This document shows positions 10,240 through 21,559 of a DNA stretch of 59,904 nucleotides, piece after piece (position 1 is the first letter of the stretch; each line of letters opens with the position of its first letter). The notes below the pieces were generated by a model. That model saw only the letters and a program-made list of their open reading frames with translations. It was not told the origin of the DNA and ran no database searches. The stretch is from an uncultured Ferrimonas sp. (lineage in GTDB: Bacteria; Pseudomonadota; Gammaproteobacteria; Enterobacterales; Shewanellaceae). The translations under genes were made by a program, and so were the position numbers. The stretch covers positions 1 through 59,904 of the forward strand of contig NZ_CANLCI010000028.1 in assembly GCF_947489035.1 (NCBI RefSeq), read 5' to 3'.

Positions 10240-11640
10240 ATGAAGATCATCATTTTAGGGGCCGGACAGGTCGGCGGCACGCTGGCCGCCAATCTGGTTG
10301 GTGAGAACAACGACATCACCGTTGTCGACAACAACATGCAGGCGCTCAGCGCCTTGCAGGATAAGCTCGACTTACGCGTGGTGCACGGTCACGCTGGCTA
10401 CCCCTATGTGTTGCGCGACGCGGGGGCAGAAGACGCCGACATGTTGATCGCGGTAACCAACTCCGACGACACCAACATGGTTGCCTGCCATCTGGCGTAC
10501 ACCCTGTACGGCACGCCCACCAAGATTGCCCGTATTCGCTCGGCGGAATACATCAACAATCGCGACAAGCTGTTTCAAAGCGGCAGTGCCGATCCCGACG
10601 CCCGCGGTCGTTTCTACATTGATGAGATCATCGCCCCAGAGCAGTTGGTAACCAACTACATTCACCGTTTGGTGGAGTACCCCGGTGCCCTGCAGGTGTT
10701 GGAGTTTGCCAGTGGCAAGGCCAGTTTGGTGGCGGTAAAAGCCTACTATGGGGGTTCTTTGGTGGGCAATGCGCTGTCTGCGTTGAAAGAACACATGCCC
10801 AACATCGACACCCGAGTGGCGGCGATTTTCCGCCAAGGTCGTCCTATCATGCCCCGTGGCACCACGGTGATTGAGGCCGACGACGAGGTGTTCTTCGTTG
10901 CCGACTCGAAACACATTCGCGCGGTCATGAGTGAAATGCAGAAGCTGGAGTCCAGCTACCGCAACATTCTGATCGCCGGTGGCGGCAACATCGGCATGGG
11001 CTTAGCGCGGGCGTTAGAGCCCTTCCATGACGTGAAGCTGATTGAGCGCGATCGAGAACGGGCTGCCTTGCTGTCGGAGTACTTGGAAGACACCACGGTA
11101 TTCCACGGCGACGCCTCGGATCACGAACTGCTGAACGAAGAACAGATCGATCAGCAAGATGTGTTTATCGCCGTGACCAACGACGACGAAGCCAACATCA
11201 TGTCGGCGCTGCTGGCCAAACGGATGGGCGCCAAAAAGGTGATGGTGCTGATCCAGCGCGAAGCTTATGTGGATCTGGTGCAAGACGCCAACATCGACAT
11301 CGCCATCTCACCGCAGCAAGCCACCATCTCAGCCCTGCTGACCCACGTACGCCAAGGTGACATCAACAACGTTTACTCGTTGCGTCGTGGCGCCGCAGAG
11401 GCGATTGAAGCCATTGCCCATGGCGATCCCAACACCTCCAAGGTGGTTGGCCGCCAAGTGCAAGAGATCAAGCTGCCACCAGGCACCACCATTGGCGCCA
11501 TCGTTCGCAAGGATGAAGTGATGATGGCCCACGACAAAACCGTGATTGAGCAGGACGACCACGTCATCCTGTTCTTGGTGGATAAAAAGTACATCGGCGA
11601 AGTGGAAAAACTGTTCCAACCCTCAGCCCTGTTCTTCTGA
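10240..11640 (+). CDS. trkA: Trk potassium uptake regulatory subunit TrkA
   Basis: TrkA is the peripheral NAD-binding subunit that gates the TrkH potassium channel. The 466-residue protein is a tandem of two RCK units, with Rossmann motifs GAGQVGG at 7-13 and GGGNIGMGL near 247 and an RCK-C domain after each. It starts 10 bases after rsmB and closes the operon, ending at a strong terminator. Its partner trkH is at 13979-15436 on the other strand. Confidence 0.97.
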   Translation: MKIIILGAGQVGGTLAANLVGENNDITVVDNNMQALSALQDKLDLRVVHGHAGYPYVLRDAGAEDADMLIAVTNSDDTNMVACHLAYTLYGTPTKIARIRSAEYINNRDKLFQSGSADPDARGRFYIDEIIAPEQLVTNYIHRLVEYPGALQVLEFASGKASLVAVKAYYGGSLVGNALSALKEHMPNIDTRVAAIFRQGRPIMPRGTTVIEADDEVFFVADSKHIRAVMSEMQKLESSYRNILIAGGGNIGMGLARALEPFHDVKLIERDRERAALLSEYLEDTTVFHGDASDHELLNEEQIDQQDVFIAVTNDDEANIMSALLAKRMGAKKVMVLIQREAYVDLVQDANIDIAISPQQATISALLTHVRQGDINNVYSLRRGAAEAIEAIAHGDPNTSKVVGRQVQEIKLPPGTTIGAIVRKDEVMMAHDKTVIEQDDHVILFLVDKKYIGEVEKLFQPSALFF

Positions 11641-11655
11641 ATTGCCGCCAACACG

Positions 11656-11683
11656 AAAAAGCCTCGCATCTGCGAGGCTTTTT
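11656..11683. terminator. bidirectional intrinsic terminator
   Basis: A perfect GC-rich stem (AAGCCTCGCA pairing across a two-base centre) is flanked by A and T runs, so it can work in both directions. It lies between trkA and the convergent gene at 11694-12278. Confidence 0.85.
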
Positions 11684-11693
11684 GCTTTTAGGG

Positions 11694-12278
11694 TTACTGG
11701 TGGCCCCAGGGGGTTGGTGGCAATGGCACCGGCTGACTGAGATCAAACTCAACCTCAAAGTTGCGGTTATCGCGGGTGAGCTGATAACGGAAGGTGGTTG
11801 GCGTTAGCGCCAGATGCCACACATTCGTCACCGACACATCCAAGCCATTGTCTCGAAAATTATTAATGGAGCGCGCGTCCGCCGGAAACGACTGCTTGCT
11901 GGCGCTGCCGAGAGTGGCGGTCATGCCACCGTACTGCGTCACCTTGTCTTCACTGCCATCTTGATGGCGATGATCGTGCGCCAGATGCAGACCATAGTCG
12001 GTTTTGCTGATCACCCAGGTGCGAGAGTGATCCTCGCCCACATGAAACGGCACCTTCAATTGGTTATCGCTGCACTCGCGCACGTGCATCACCAAGCGCT
12101 TGCCGCGGAACGACGAATCGCTGCTGTTATCTGCCACAACCTTGCCGGCATAGGCGTTACCGCAATGTTGCGCCAATTCAGTAAAAAAGGCGTTTTGTTC
12201 GCTGGTGGTGGCGTAGCTTGGGGCGCTCAGGCTGGTCAATAGCAGCGCCGCCAACGACCTCTTTGCATTTAAGTTCAT
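11694..12278 (-). CDS. secreted protein of unknown function
   Basis: I do not recognise a characterised family. The 194-residue product has a signal peptide (about 1-23, ending APSYA), then a hydrophilic domain with two cysteines (Cys39 and Cys69) that could form a disulfide. A histidine-rich LHLAHDHRHQDGSEDKVTQYGG stretch lies near 97-118. No membrane anchor or enzyme motif is visible. The ATG at 12278 has an AGGA ribosome site and gives a normal signal peptide; a start 22 codons upstream is less likely. It is isolated between terminators on both sides and so is probably monocistronic. Confidence 0.75.
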   Translation of the reverse strand: MNLNAKRSLAALLLTSLSAPSYATTSEQNAFFTELAQHCGNAYAGKVVADNSSDSSFRGKRLVMHVRECSDNQLKVPFHVGEDHSRTWVISKTDYGLHLAHDHRHQDGSEDKVTQYGGMTATLGSASKQSFPADARSINNFRDNGLDVSVTNVWHLALTPTTFRYQLTRDNRNFEVEFDLSQPVPLPPTPWGHQ

Positions 12279-12324
12279 ACTCACATCCTGTGATTTACGT
12301 TGGCAGCAAGCTATCACAGCGGCA

Positions 12325-12358
12325 CAAAAAAACCAGCGACCCAACGGCCACTGGTTTT
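12325..12358 (-). terminator. terminator after the hemG-like gene
   Basis: On the minus strand AAAACCAG pairs with CTGGTTTT, and the stem continues inward with G-U pairs to a GTTG loop. A run of seven T follows. It lies 25 bases past the stop of the hemG-like gene at 12383. Confidence 0.8.
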
Positions 12359-12382
12359 ATGCATCAACAGAGTGTCGACCCG

Positions 12383-12931
12383 TTACTGGTCGTCGCTGCG
12401 GGCTTCGTGCAACTGCAAGGCAAAGGCTTCAACCTGATCCCAATCGGTGTAATCAATCACCGTATCGGCGGCCGTAGGGCCCTTGGTCATCATCATAATC
12501 AGTTTGATCGACAAGCTATCGAAGAAGCCCCACGCAGGGTAATCCACCTTACCGGCAAACACCTTCATGTGCTGCGGGCGCCATGGCTGCTCTGCCATAA
12601 ACTTCTGCATGTAACGGTTGCCCTCAACCGTGGCCTTGGCCGGGTTACGCGCCACCACCGACAAACAGAAGAAGCCATTATTGCGGGCTTCCAGCTGAGC
12701 TTGGTTATCGCTGATAAAGGCTTTGATGCGCTTATCAAAATCGCCGTACAACACCGGACAGCCGATCACCACGGTGTCGAACTGATCCCAGTCGATGCCC
12801 TCTTGCTGCGCCTCAACGATGTCCATCATCTGACATGGGCTGCCCGCCTCAGTCATGGTTTCCATGATGCGACGGCTAACACGAGCGGTGTGGCCCCCAC
12901 GGCTGAAGTAGACAATTAATGTGCCGGACAT
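12383..12931 (-). CDS. HemG-like flavodoxin paralogue
   Basis: The 182-residue protein has the FMN-binding start LIVYFSRGGHTARVS and the long flavodoxin insert typical of protoporphyrinogen oxidase HemG (VVARNPAKATVEGNRYMQKF). It also has the C-terminal KGPTAADTV.DYTDWDQV shared with the canonical hemG at 13419-13955. It departs from HemG at normally fixed places: VVIGCPVLYGDF instead of VVIGASIRYG, and SVVARNP instead of VNLVARKP. It may be a second HemG or a flavodoxin/quinone reductase with another role. GGGGGAG is its ribosome site, and it diverges from an ArsR-type regulator 188 bases away. Confidence 0.85.
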   Translation of the reverse strand: MSGTLIVYFSRGGHTARVSRRIMETMTEAGSPCQMMDIVEAQQEGIDWDQFDTVVIGCPVLYGDFDKRIKAFISDNQAQLEARNNGFFCLSVVARNPAKATVEGNRYMQKFMAEQPWRPQHMKVFAGKVDYPAWGFFDSLSIKLIMMMTKGPTAADTVIDYTDWDQVEAFALQLHEARSDDQ

Positions 12932-13119
12932 TGCTCCCCCTGATACGGATGCGATCGAAATTCAAATATTACCCTGCAATATGGTGCTCTAGCTCACAGC
13001 TGTCTACCTTGAGGATCACAGTCTTATCGCCATCTTATTGTCACAGACTAGAAAACGCGATCTGGATCTATTGCGCCATCGCGTTAACATAACTCTATAA
13101 AAAAACAGCGAGAACTTCT

Positions 13120-13449
13120 GTGGCTAAACTCCCGACACCCGATTTTGACGAGATGATCAGCAACGCCGAGCAAGCGGCACGGTTGCTGAAATCCATCGCC
13201 AATGCCAATCGGCTGGTGATCCTATGTTCCTTGCTGCAACAAGAGATGACCGTAACCGAATTAAATAAACTGGTGCCGCTGAGTCAATCGGCGCTCTCTC
13301 AGCACTTAGCTGTATTGCGCCGCGAGGGCTTGGTGACCACTCGAAAAGAGTCGTTATTGGTGTGGTATCGCCTCGCCAGTCCAGAGGTCGAGGCGATCTT
13401 ATCGACCCTGTACCAGCTTTACTGCGACGAGCCCAACCCCGCCACCTGA
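13120..13449 (+). CDS. ArsR-family regulator, HlyU/SqrR type
   Basis: The 109-residue protein is a winged-helix ArsR repressor with the recognition segment LSQSALSQHLAVLRREGLVTTRKE, very close to Vibrio HlyU. It lacks the ELCVCDL metal site of arsenic sensors. It has just two cysteines, Cys36 (VILC) and Cys102 (LYCDE), 66 residues apart, the same spacing as the persulfide-sensing pair of SqrR, BigR and HlyU. A role in sensing sulfane sulfur or redox state is inferred. Translation starts at GTG 13120. It diverges from the HemG-like gene, its likely target, and its 3' end overlaps hemG by 31 bases. Confidence 0.85.
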   Translation: MAKLPTPDFDEMISNAEQAARLLKSIANANRLVILCSLLQQEMTVTELNKLVPLSQSALSQHLAVLRREGLVTTRKESLLVWYRLASPEVEAILSTLYQLYCDEPNPAT

Positions 13450-13955
13450 TCGGCAAACAGCTCGACCTTGCCCCAATCGGTGTATTCCCGCACCGTGTCG
13501 GCCGCGGTCGGTCCCTTGGTGAGCCACATAATAAAGCGGATCACCAAGCGGTCGCGCCACGCGTATTGTGGGTAATTCAGTTTGCCTGCAAACACCCCTA
13601 ATAACGCTGGCTGCCACGGGCTCTGCTGCAGAAACTTCGCCACGTAGGCGTTGGTTTGCGGCGTGTTTTTTCCCGGCTTACGCGCCACCAAATTCACCGA
13701 GAAAAACGCACAAGGCCGCTGCTGCAGCGGCACCAGATTGTTGCGGATAAATTCAAACAGCGCCGGTCGATAGTTGCCGTAGCGGATCGACGCGCCAATC
13801 ACCACCTTGTCAAATTGACTGACATCCAGCTGGCAGCGTTCAAGCTCCGCCAGCTGCACGTAATGATCCTGCGCCTCTAACCGGTCGCGGATCCGTTCAA
13901 TTATCCGCTTCGTGTGGCCATCTACGGTGGAATACAGCAGCAGCGTCCGTTGCAT
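13419..13955 (-). CDS. hemG: menaquinone-dependent protoporphyrinogen oxidase
   Basis: HemG oxidises protoporphyrinogen IX to protoporphyrin IX and passes electrons to the quinone pool. The 178-residue flavodoxin-type protein has the FMN loop LLYSTVDGHTKRI, VVIGASIRYGNY and the HemG insert SVNLVARKPGKNTPQTNAYVAKF. These match E. coli HemG closely, so this is the canonical copy. It ends the pepQ-yigZ-trkH-hemG set, the same order as in E. coli, 23 bases after trkH. Its 3' end converges on and overlaps the ArsR gene. Confidence 0.95.
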   Translation of the reverse strand: MQRTLLLYSTVDGHTKRIIERIRDRLEAQDHYVQLAELERCQLDVSQFDKVVIGASIRYGNYRPALFEFIRNNLVPLQQRPCAFFSVNLVARKPGKNTPQTNAYVAKFLQQSPWQPALLGVFAGKLNYPQYAWRDRLVIRFIMWLTKGPTAADTVREYTDWGKVELFADQVAGLGSSQ

Positions 13956-13978
13956 ATAAAGCCCTTACTTCGAGTAAC

Positions 13979-15436
13979 TCAGTTGCGCCAAAAGGTGGGG
14001 GTAAACAGCACCAACAGCGTGAAGATCTCTAAGCGACCAAACAGCATCCCCAAGATCAAAATCCACTTGGCGGTGTCGTTGACCGTCCCGTAATGCGCCG
14101 CCACATCCCCTAAGCCGGGGCCAAGGTTGTTCAAGCTGGCAGCGGTGGCGGTAAACGCGGTTACGTTATCCAAGCCGGTGCCCATCAGCGCGATCATAAT
14201 CAACACAAACACCAAGGCGTAGGCCGCAAAGAAGCCCCACACTGCATCGATCACCCGATCGCTCACCGCTTGGTTGTTTAACCGAATGGAAAACAGCGCG
14301 CGCGGATGCACCAAGCGCTTCAGTTCCCGTGCCCCTTGCAAGAACAGCAAGGTGATCCGCACCACTTTAATGCCGCCCCCGGTTGATCCAGCACAGCCGC
14401 CAACAAAGCTCGAGAAGATCAACAACACCGGCAAAAACAGCGGCCAATCGGCAAAGCTGTCGGTGGCAAACCCTGCGGTGGTCGAAATAGACACCGCTTG
14501 AAACAGCGCCTTATCCAGCAACACTTCCGCGCTTTCGCCACTGCTTTGCCCCAACAGCACCGCAAACACCAAGCCCACCAGCGCCAGTTGGAAGATAAAA
14601 AAGGTGCGTACTTCGGCATCGCGCCAATAAGAACCCAAATTCATCCCTTGCTTACTGAAGGCGGTAAAGTGCAGCGCAAAGTTGATTGACGAGATCAGCA
14701 AAAACACCACACAGATGGCGTTAATCAAGGGGCTGTTAAAGTGCCCCATCGACGCGTCATAACTGGAAAAACCGCCAATGGCGATGGTGGAAAACGCGTG
14801 GCCAACGGCATCGAACAGGTTCATGCCAGCAAAGTAGTAAGCCGCCGCACACACCACGGTGATCGTCAGATAGATGTACCACAGCGCCTTGGCGGTTTCG
14901 GCAATGCGCGGAGTCATCTTATTGTCTTTCACCGGCCCCGGTGTTTCGCAGCGGTACAGCTGCATGCCACCAACCCCCAGCATCGGCAGTACCGCCACCG
15001 CCAACACAATGATCCCCATGCCACCAAGCCACTGCAGTAAGTGGCGGTAGAACAAAATGGCTTTGGGTAAGTCATCCAAGCCGGTGATCACCGTGGCACC
15101 GGTGGTGGTTAATGCCGAGAACGACTCAAACATGGCGTCAGAGAAGCTCAGATCCGGTGACGCCGACAGCAGGAACGGAATGGCACCGATGCTGCCCAGC
15201 ACCGTCCAAAACATCACCACAATAAGAAAGCCTTCGCGCGTACGCAGTTCGGCCTTGGCGCGGCGGTTGGGGTACCACAGCAGCCCACCAATAAAACAGG
15301 ACAAGCCAAAGGCTTCCATAAAGGCAGCGCCGCCGCCGTCGTTATAGATAACGGCAATGATCGCCGGTGGCAGCATGGTGATGCTAAAGAGCGTTACCAA
15401 CACCCCGGTGATGCGAATGATCGTGCGATATTCCAT
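13979..15436 (-). CDS. trkH: Trk potassium uptake channel subunit TrkH
   Basis: TrkH is the inner-membrane ion-conducting subunit of the Trk system and works with TrkA. The 485-residue protein has many membrane helices and four pore-loop repeats, including SALTTTGATVITGL, STIAIGGFSSYD, STTAGFATDSF and ATAASLNNLGPGLG. A conserved GGCAGSTGGGIKVVRI segment is also present. The length matches E. coli (483). It lies upstream of hemG and downstream of yigZ on the minus strand. Confidence 0.97.
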   Translation of the reverse strand: MEYRTIIRITGVLVTLFSITMLPPAIIAVIYNDGGGAAFMEAFGLSCFIGGLLWYPNRRAKAELRTREGFLIVVMFWTVLGSIGAIPFLLSASPDLSFSDAMFESFSALTTTGATVITGLDDLPKAILFYRHLLQWLGGMGIIVLAVAVLPMLGVGGMQLYRCETPGPVKDNKMTPRIAETAKALWYIYLTITVVCAAAYYFAGMNLFDAVGHAFSTIAIGGFSSYDASMGHFNSPLINAICVVFLLISSINFALHFTAFSKQGMNLGSYWRDAEVRTFFIFQLALVGLVFAVLLGQSSGESAEVLLDKALFQAVSISTTAGFATDSFADWPLFLPVLLIFSSFVGGCAGSTGGGIKVVRITLLFLQGARELKRLVHPRALFSIRLNNQAVSDRVIDAVWGFFAAYALVFVLIMIALMGTGLDNVTAFTATAASLNNLGPGLGDVAAHYGTVNDTAKWILILGMLFGRLEIFTLLVLFTPTFWRN

Positions 15437-15509
15437 GAGGTTAACTTAAGACAATTTGGCGCTAGCATACTCCAACTGCGATCAGGTTTTAACCTTACCG
15501 CCAGCAAAG

Positions 15510-16121
15510 CTAATCGTCGTTAAGCTGTAACCGGCCAGAAGAGCGATCCGTCAGGGCTTGGCCAAATGCCACTAACTGCGCTTGCGGCAGCTGTATTTGC
15601 AGATCGATTGCAGAGGAAAAGTCTTGCGCTAACACGCTGCCTTGATGCTGCGACAGCAGGTGTTCAAGTAAAGGCATGTCACTGTATTCACAACGCAAAG
15701 TTACCGTAGTTTGCGCCACATAGGTTTGGGTTGGCAGTACCGCTAAGGTTTGTTTTACCCCACCGGCATAAGCGCGAACGAGCCCGCCTACCCCTAATTT
15801 GATGCCGCCGCTGTAGCGGATCACCACCGCCGCAAACTGGCCCACATCCGCCCCCAACACCACATTCAGCATCGGTCGCCCCGCCGAGCCCGCGGGTTCG
15901 CCGTCATCAGAGCAGCCAATGTCGCGGCTGCACCCCGGCGGCCCAGCGTTAAAGGCCAAACAATGGTGCCGAGCCTCTGGGTGCTCGGCACGCATGCGAG
16001 CGTGAAACGCCCGAGCCTGCGCGCCGCTGCTCACCGCTTCGATAACGGTGATAAAGCGGCTGCGCTTTATCACCTCTTCGGTGGATGCCGACGCGGCCGG
16101 CACCAGAAACGACGTGGTCAT
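15510..16121 (-). CDS. yigZ: IMPACT family protein YigZ
   Basis: The 203-residue protein has the UPF0029/IMPACT N-terminal domain with the signature SDDGEPAGSAGRPMLNVV and VVIRYSGGIKLGVGGLVRAY. A C-terminal ferredoxin-like domain follows. The biochemical role is unsettled; eukaryotic IMPACT proteins act on translation control. Its ATG shares one base with the pepQ stop (TAATG), so it is translationally coupled to pepQ. Confidence 0.94.
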   Translation of the reverse strand: MTTSFLVPAASASTEEVIKRSRFITVIEAVSSGAQARAFHARMRAEHPEARHHCLAFNAGPPGCSRDIGCSDDGEPAGSAGRPMLNVVLGADVGQFAAVVIRYSGGIKLGVGGLVRAYAGGVKQTLAVLPTQTYVAQTTVTLRCEYSDMPLLEHLLSQHQGSVLAQDFSSAIDLQIQLPQAQLVAFGQALTDRSSGRLQLNDD

Positions 16122-17437
16122 TAAGCCAGATCGAAACCACGGGTTAAGTTGTCGATGCCATCCGCCAGCACCACAACGTCGTCTTCGATACGTACCCCAC
16201 CGTATGGGCGCAGTTCGTCGATGCGTTGTGGGTTCAGCAGCGCTTTGGCTTCGTCGCTTAAGTCGTTCAACAAGCTGTCAATCACGTACAAGCCCGGCTC
16301 GATGGTGATCACCATGCCCACCTCTAATACGCGGGTGCAGCGCAGGGTCATGCCTGCCGGTGGCGCCAGCTCGGTGCCATTGGCGTCTTGCAAGAAACCG
16401 GCAACGTCATGCACCTGCAACCCAATTGGGTGGCCTAAGCCGTGAGGGTAAAACGCCTTGGTGATGCCTAAGTCGATCAGGGTTTGTTCGTCGCCCTGCG
16501 CCAACTCAAACTGATTCAGCATCTGCGCCACGCGCTTATGCATCTCGAGGTGCAGATCGGTGTAGCGCACCCCAGGTTTAATTTGGGTCAGGATCTGCTG
16601 CTGGTGCTGATCCATGGTTGCCACTAAATCGGCGTACAGATTGCCCTGCTCAAAGGCGTAGCTGCGGGTGATGTCTGAGGCATAGCCATTAACCTGAGCC
16701 CCTGCATCGATCAAGAAGCTTAATCGCTGCTGTGGTGCCTGCCGCTCCAGCTTGGTGTAGTGCAAGATGGCGCTGTTTTGGTTCAGGGCGACGATGTTGC
16801 CGTACGGCACATCATTTTCACCGTGAGCCGTGGCCGACAGGTAGGCTTGCTGGATCTCAAATTCGCTGCCACCAGCCATAAAGGCATCACGGGCCGCTTT
16901 ATGGCCCAGAACCGCAATGCGGTTGGCTTCGCGCATGCACTCGATTTCGTACTGGGTTTTGATGCTGCGGCTGAAATGGTAAGCGTCCAGCAACGGCTTA
17001 GGGTTGACCTGCGCCAACCCCAGCTTCGCGGCGTGATCGGCATGGGCGCCAATGTAGGCAAAATTGGCCTTGTCGGCAGGCATCAATTCGAGCAACTGCT
17101 CCAAACGGGCAAACTCCACCAGCTCAACCTGATCAACCCAAGCGTCGGTTGGCAATGGGGCCACCTTGTGCCAGAAATCCACCGGACGGAAGTAAAGCAA
17201 GATCGGCTTGGCACCGGCACGAATGATCAACATGCAGTGTGGGTTATCGGTCAGCGGCACCCAATGCTTAAAGTGCGGGTTAACCTTAAAGGGATATTCC
17301 ATATCATCCAAAAAGATCCCAGCGGCGCGACCGGCGTCAATCACCACACCGGTAAGCTGATGATCGGCCAAAATCGCATCGCTGCGCTGGCGTAATGTCT
17401 GAATATGTTCTGGGTAGTGCTGGGCAATCGCATCCAT
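16121..17437 (-). CDS. pepQ: Xaa-Pro dipeptidase
   Basis: PepQ hydrolyses dipeptides with C-terminal proline. The 438-residue protein has the creatinase/prolidase N-domain and the pita-bread catalytic domain. Metal ligands are seen in DAGAQVNGYASDITRS, HGLGHPIGLQVHD, ITIEPGLY and GGVRIEDDVV. A start 9 codons upstream exists, but 17437 gives the usual N-terminus (MDAIAQHYPEHI) and length (443 in E. coli). It is divergent from fadB, as in E. coli, and they share a 270-base control region. Confidence 0.95.
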   Translation of the reverse strand: MDAIAQHYPEHIQTLRQRSDAILADHQLTGVVIDAGRAAGIFLDDMEYPFKVNPHFKHWVPLTDNPHCMLIIRAGAKPILLYFRPVDFWHKVAPLPTDAWVDQVELVEFARLEQLLELMPADKANFAYIGAHADHAAKLGLAQVNPKPLLDAYHFSRSIKTQYEIECMREANRIAVLGHKAARDAFMAGGSEFEIQQAYLSATAHGENDVPYGNIVALNQNSAILHYTKLERQAPQQRLSFLIDAGAQVNGYASDITRSYAFEQGNLYADLVATMDQHQQQILTQIKPGVRYTDLHLEMHKRVAQMLNQFELAQGDEQTLIDLGITKAFYPHGLGHPIGLQVHDVAGFLQDANGTELAPPAGMTLRCTRVLEVGMVITIEPGLYVIDSLLNDLSDEAKALLNPQRIDELRPYGGVRIEDDVVVLADGIDNLTRGFDLA

Positions 17438-17584
17438 GAGGGGCTCTCTAGCAAACGGAATCATTCAACAAAGGCCAGAGTGTATCACCCTGTCGGATCA
17501 GCGTCATGCCAGCACCGTAGACCATGAATCAGCAACCTGCCAATTCACAACGCCAACTGAATCAAAATCATCAGGGAAACTAGG

Positions 17585-17600
17585 TTAAACGGTCGTTTAA
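17585..17600. promoter_or_regulatory. 16-bp palindrome, candidate PsrA operator
   Basis: TTAAACGGTCGTTTAA has perfect 7-bp arms around GT. It contains AAAC-N4-GTTT, the pattern described for the TetR-type fatty-acid regulator PsrA, which controls fad genes in many gammaproteobacteria. It lies 106 bases before fadB. The palindrome is seen directly; the regulator is inferred. Confidence 0.6.
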
Positions 17601-17618
17601 AAACGCCTTGCAAGTTAA

Positions 17619-17634
17619 TGTGACCCAAGTCACA
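17619..17634. promoter_or_regulatory. perfect CRP-cAMP site
   Basis: TGTGACCCAAGTCACA matches the full CRP half-site consensus TGTGA-N6-TCACA on both arms. Its centre is 80 bases before the fadB start codon. Catabolite control of fadBA is expected from E. coli. Confidence 0.75.
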
Positions 17635-17706
17635 CTCCTAAAAGGTGCCGACGCGTGCTCGGCAACACGGACGTGTTAACTGATGTGGTAACTAAGGAAC
17701 CCGACC

Positions 17707-21031
<3,325 letters not shown>

Positions 21032-21053
21032 TTTCCTGCGTTCACGCTAGAAT

Positions 21054-21080
21054 AAAGGGCAGCTTCGGCTGCCCTTTTTT
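21054..21080 (+). terminator. terminator after fadBA
   Basis: A 10-bp stem, AAAGGGCAGC/GCTGCCCTTT, with a TTCG tetraloop is followed by T6. Confidence 0.9.
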
Positions 21081-21174
21081 GATGACCGGATCACAGCTTT
21101 GCTATGGCAGCGGCTTGATCCAGCAAAGCAGCAGCGTATGATATCCGCCTTGTTATTAACCGGATCCCTTGTCC

Positions 21175-21417
21175 ATGTCAGAGTTTCAAAGCGCACAACA
21201 CCAACTGGATGCCATTGGCCTCCGCTGTCCTGAGCCAGTAATGATGGTGCGAAAAACCGTGCGTAAAATGGCCGACGGGGAGACCTTGTTGGTAACCGCC
21301 GACGATCCGTCCACCACCCGTGACATTCCCAGCTTCTGCACCTTTATGGATCACACTCTGGTTGCCAGTGACGTCGCCGATGCCCCCTATCGCTACCTGA
21401 TCCGTAAAGGCGGCTGA
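21175..21417 (+). CDS. tusA: sulfur carrier protein TusA
   Basis: TusA (SirA) accepts sulfur from IscS and relays it for tRNA 2-thiouridine synthesis and other sulfur transfer. The 80-residue protein is almost identical to E. coli TusA, with the active Cys18 in the CPEP motif ([16 protein letters not shown]), [10 protein letters not shown] and terminal [12 protein letters not shown] 21175 is chosen over a TTG two codons upstream. The last codons and stop form the first unit of a 17-bp tandem duplication, so an extra copy of the gene's tail lies just past the stop. Confidence 0.96.
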   Translation: MSEFQSAQHQLDAIGLRCPEPVMMVRKTVRKMADGETLLVTADDPSTTRDIPSFCTFMDHTLVASDVADAPYRYLIRKGG

Positions 21418-21430
21418 TCCGTAAAGGCGG
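21397..21430. repeat. 17-bp tandem duplication across the tusA stop codon
   Basis: CTGATCCGTAAAGGCGG is present twice, head to tail, at 21397-21413 and 21414-21430, followed by CTGATC of a partial third copy. The stop codon TGA of tusA is at 21415-21417. The protein is not changed; the duplicated tail is noncoding. Confidence 0.95.
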
Positions 21431-21476
21431 CTGATCACGCCAACGATTAACCGTTGAAATAGACACACTTTCTAAC

Positions 21477-21502
21477 CGCCGCTGACTATCAGCGGCGTTT
21501 TT
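21477..21502 (+). terminator. terminator after tusA
   Basis: The perfect 9-bp stem CGCCGCTGA/TCAGCGGCG has a 3-base loop and is followed by T5. Confidence 0.88.
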
Positions 21503-21559
21503 GTTTGGGTAAAGTAACGCCAACGCCACATCCATAACAAAAATGAAACAGGGAAGGTT

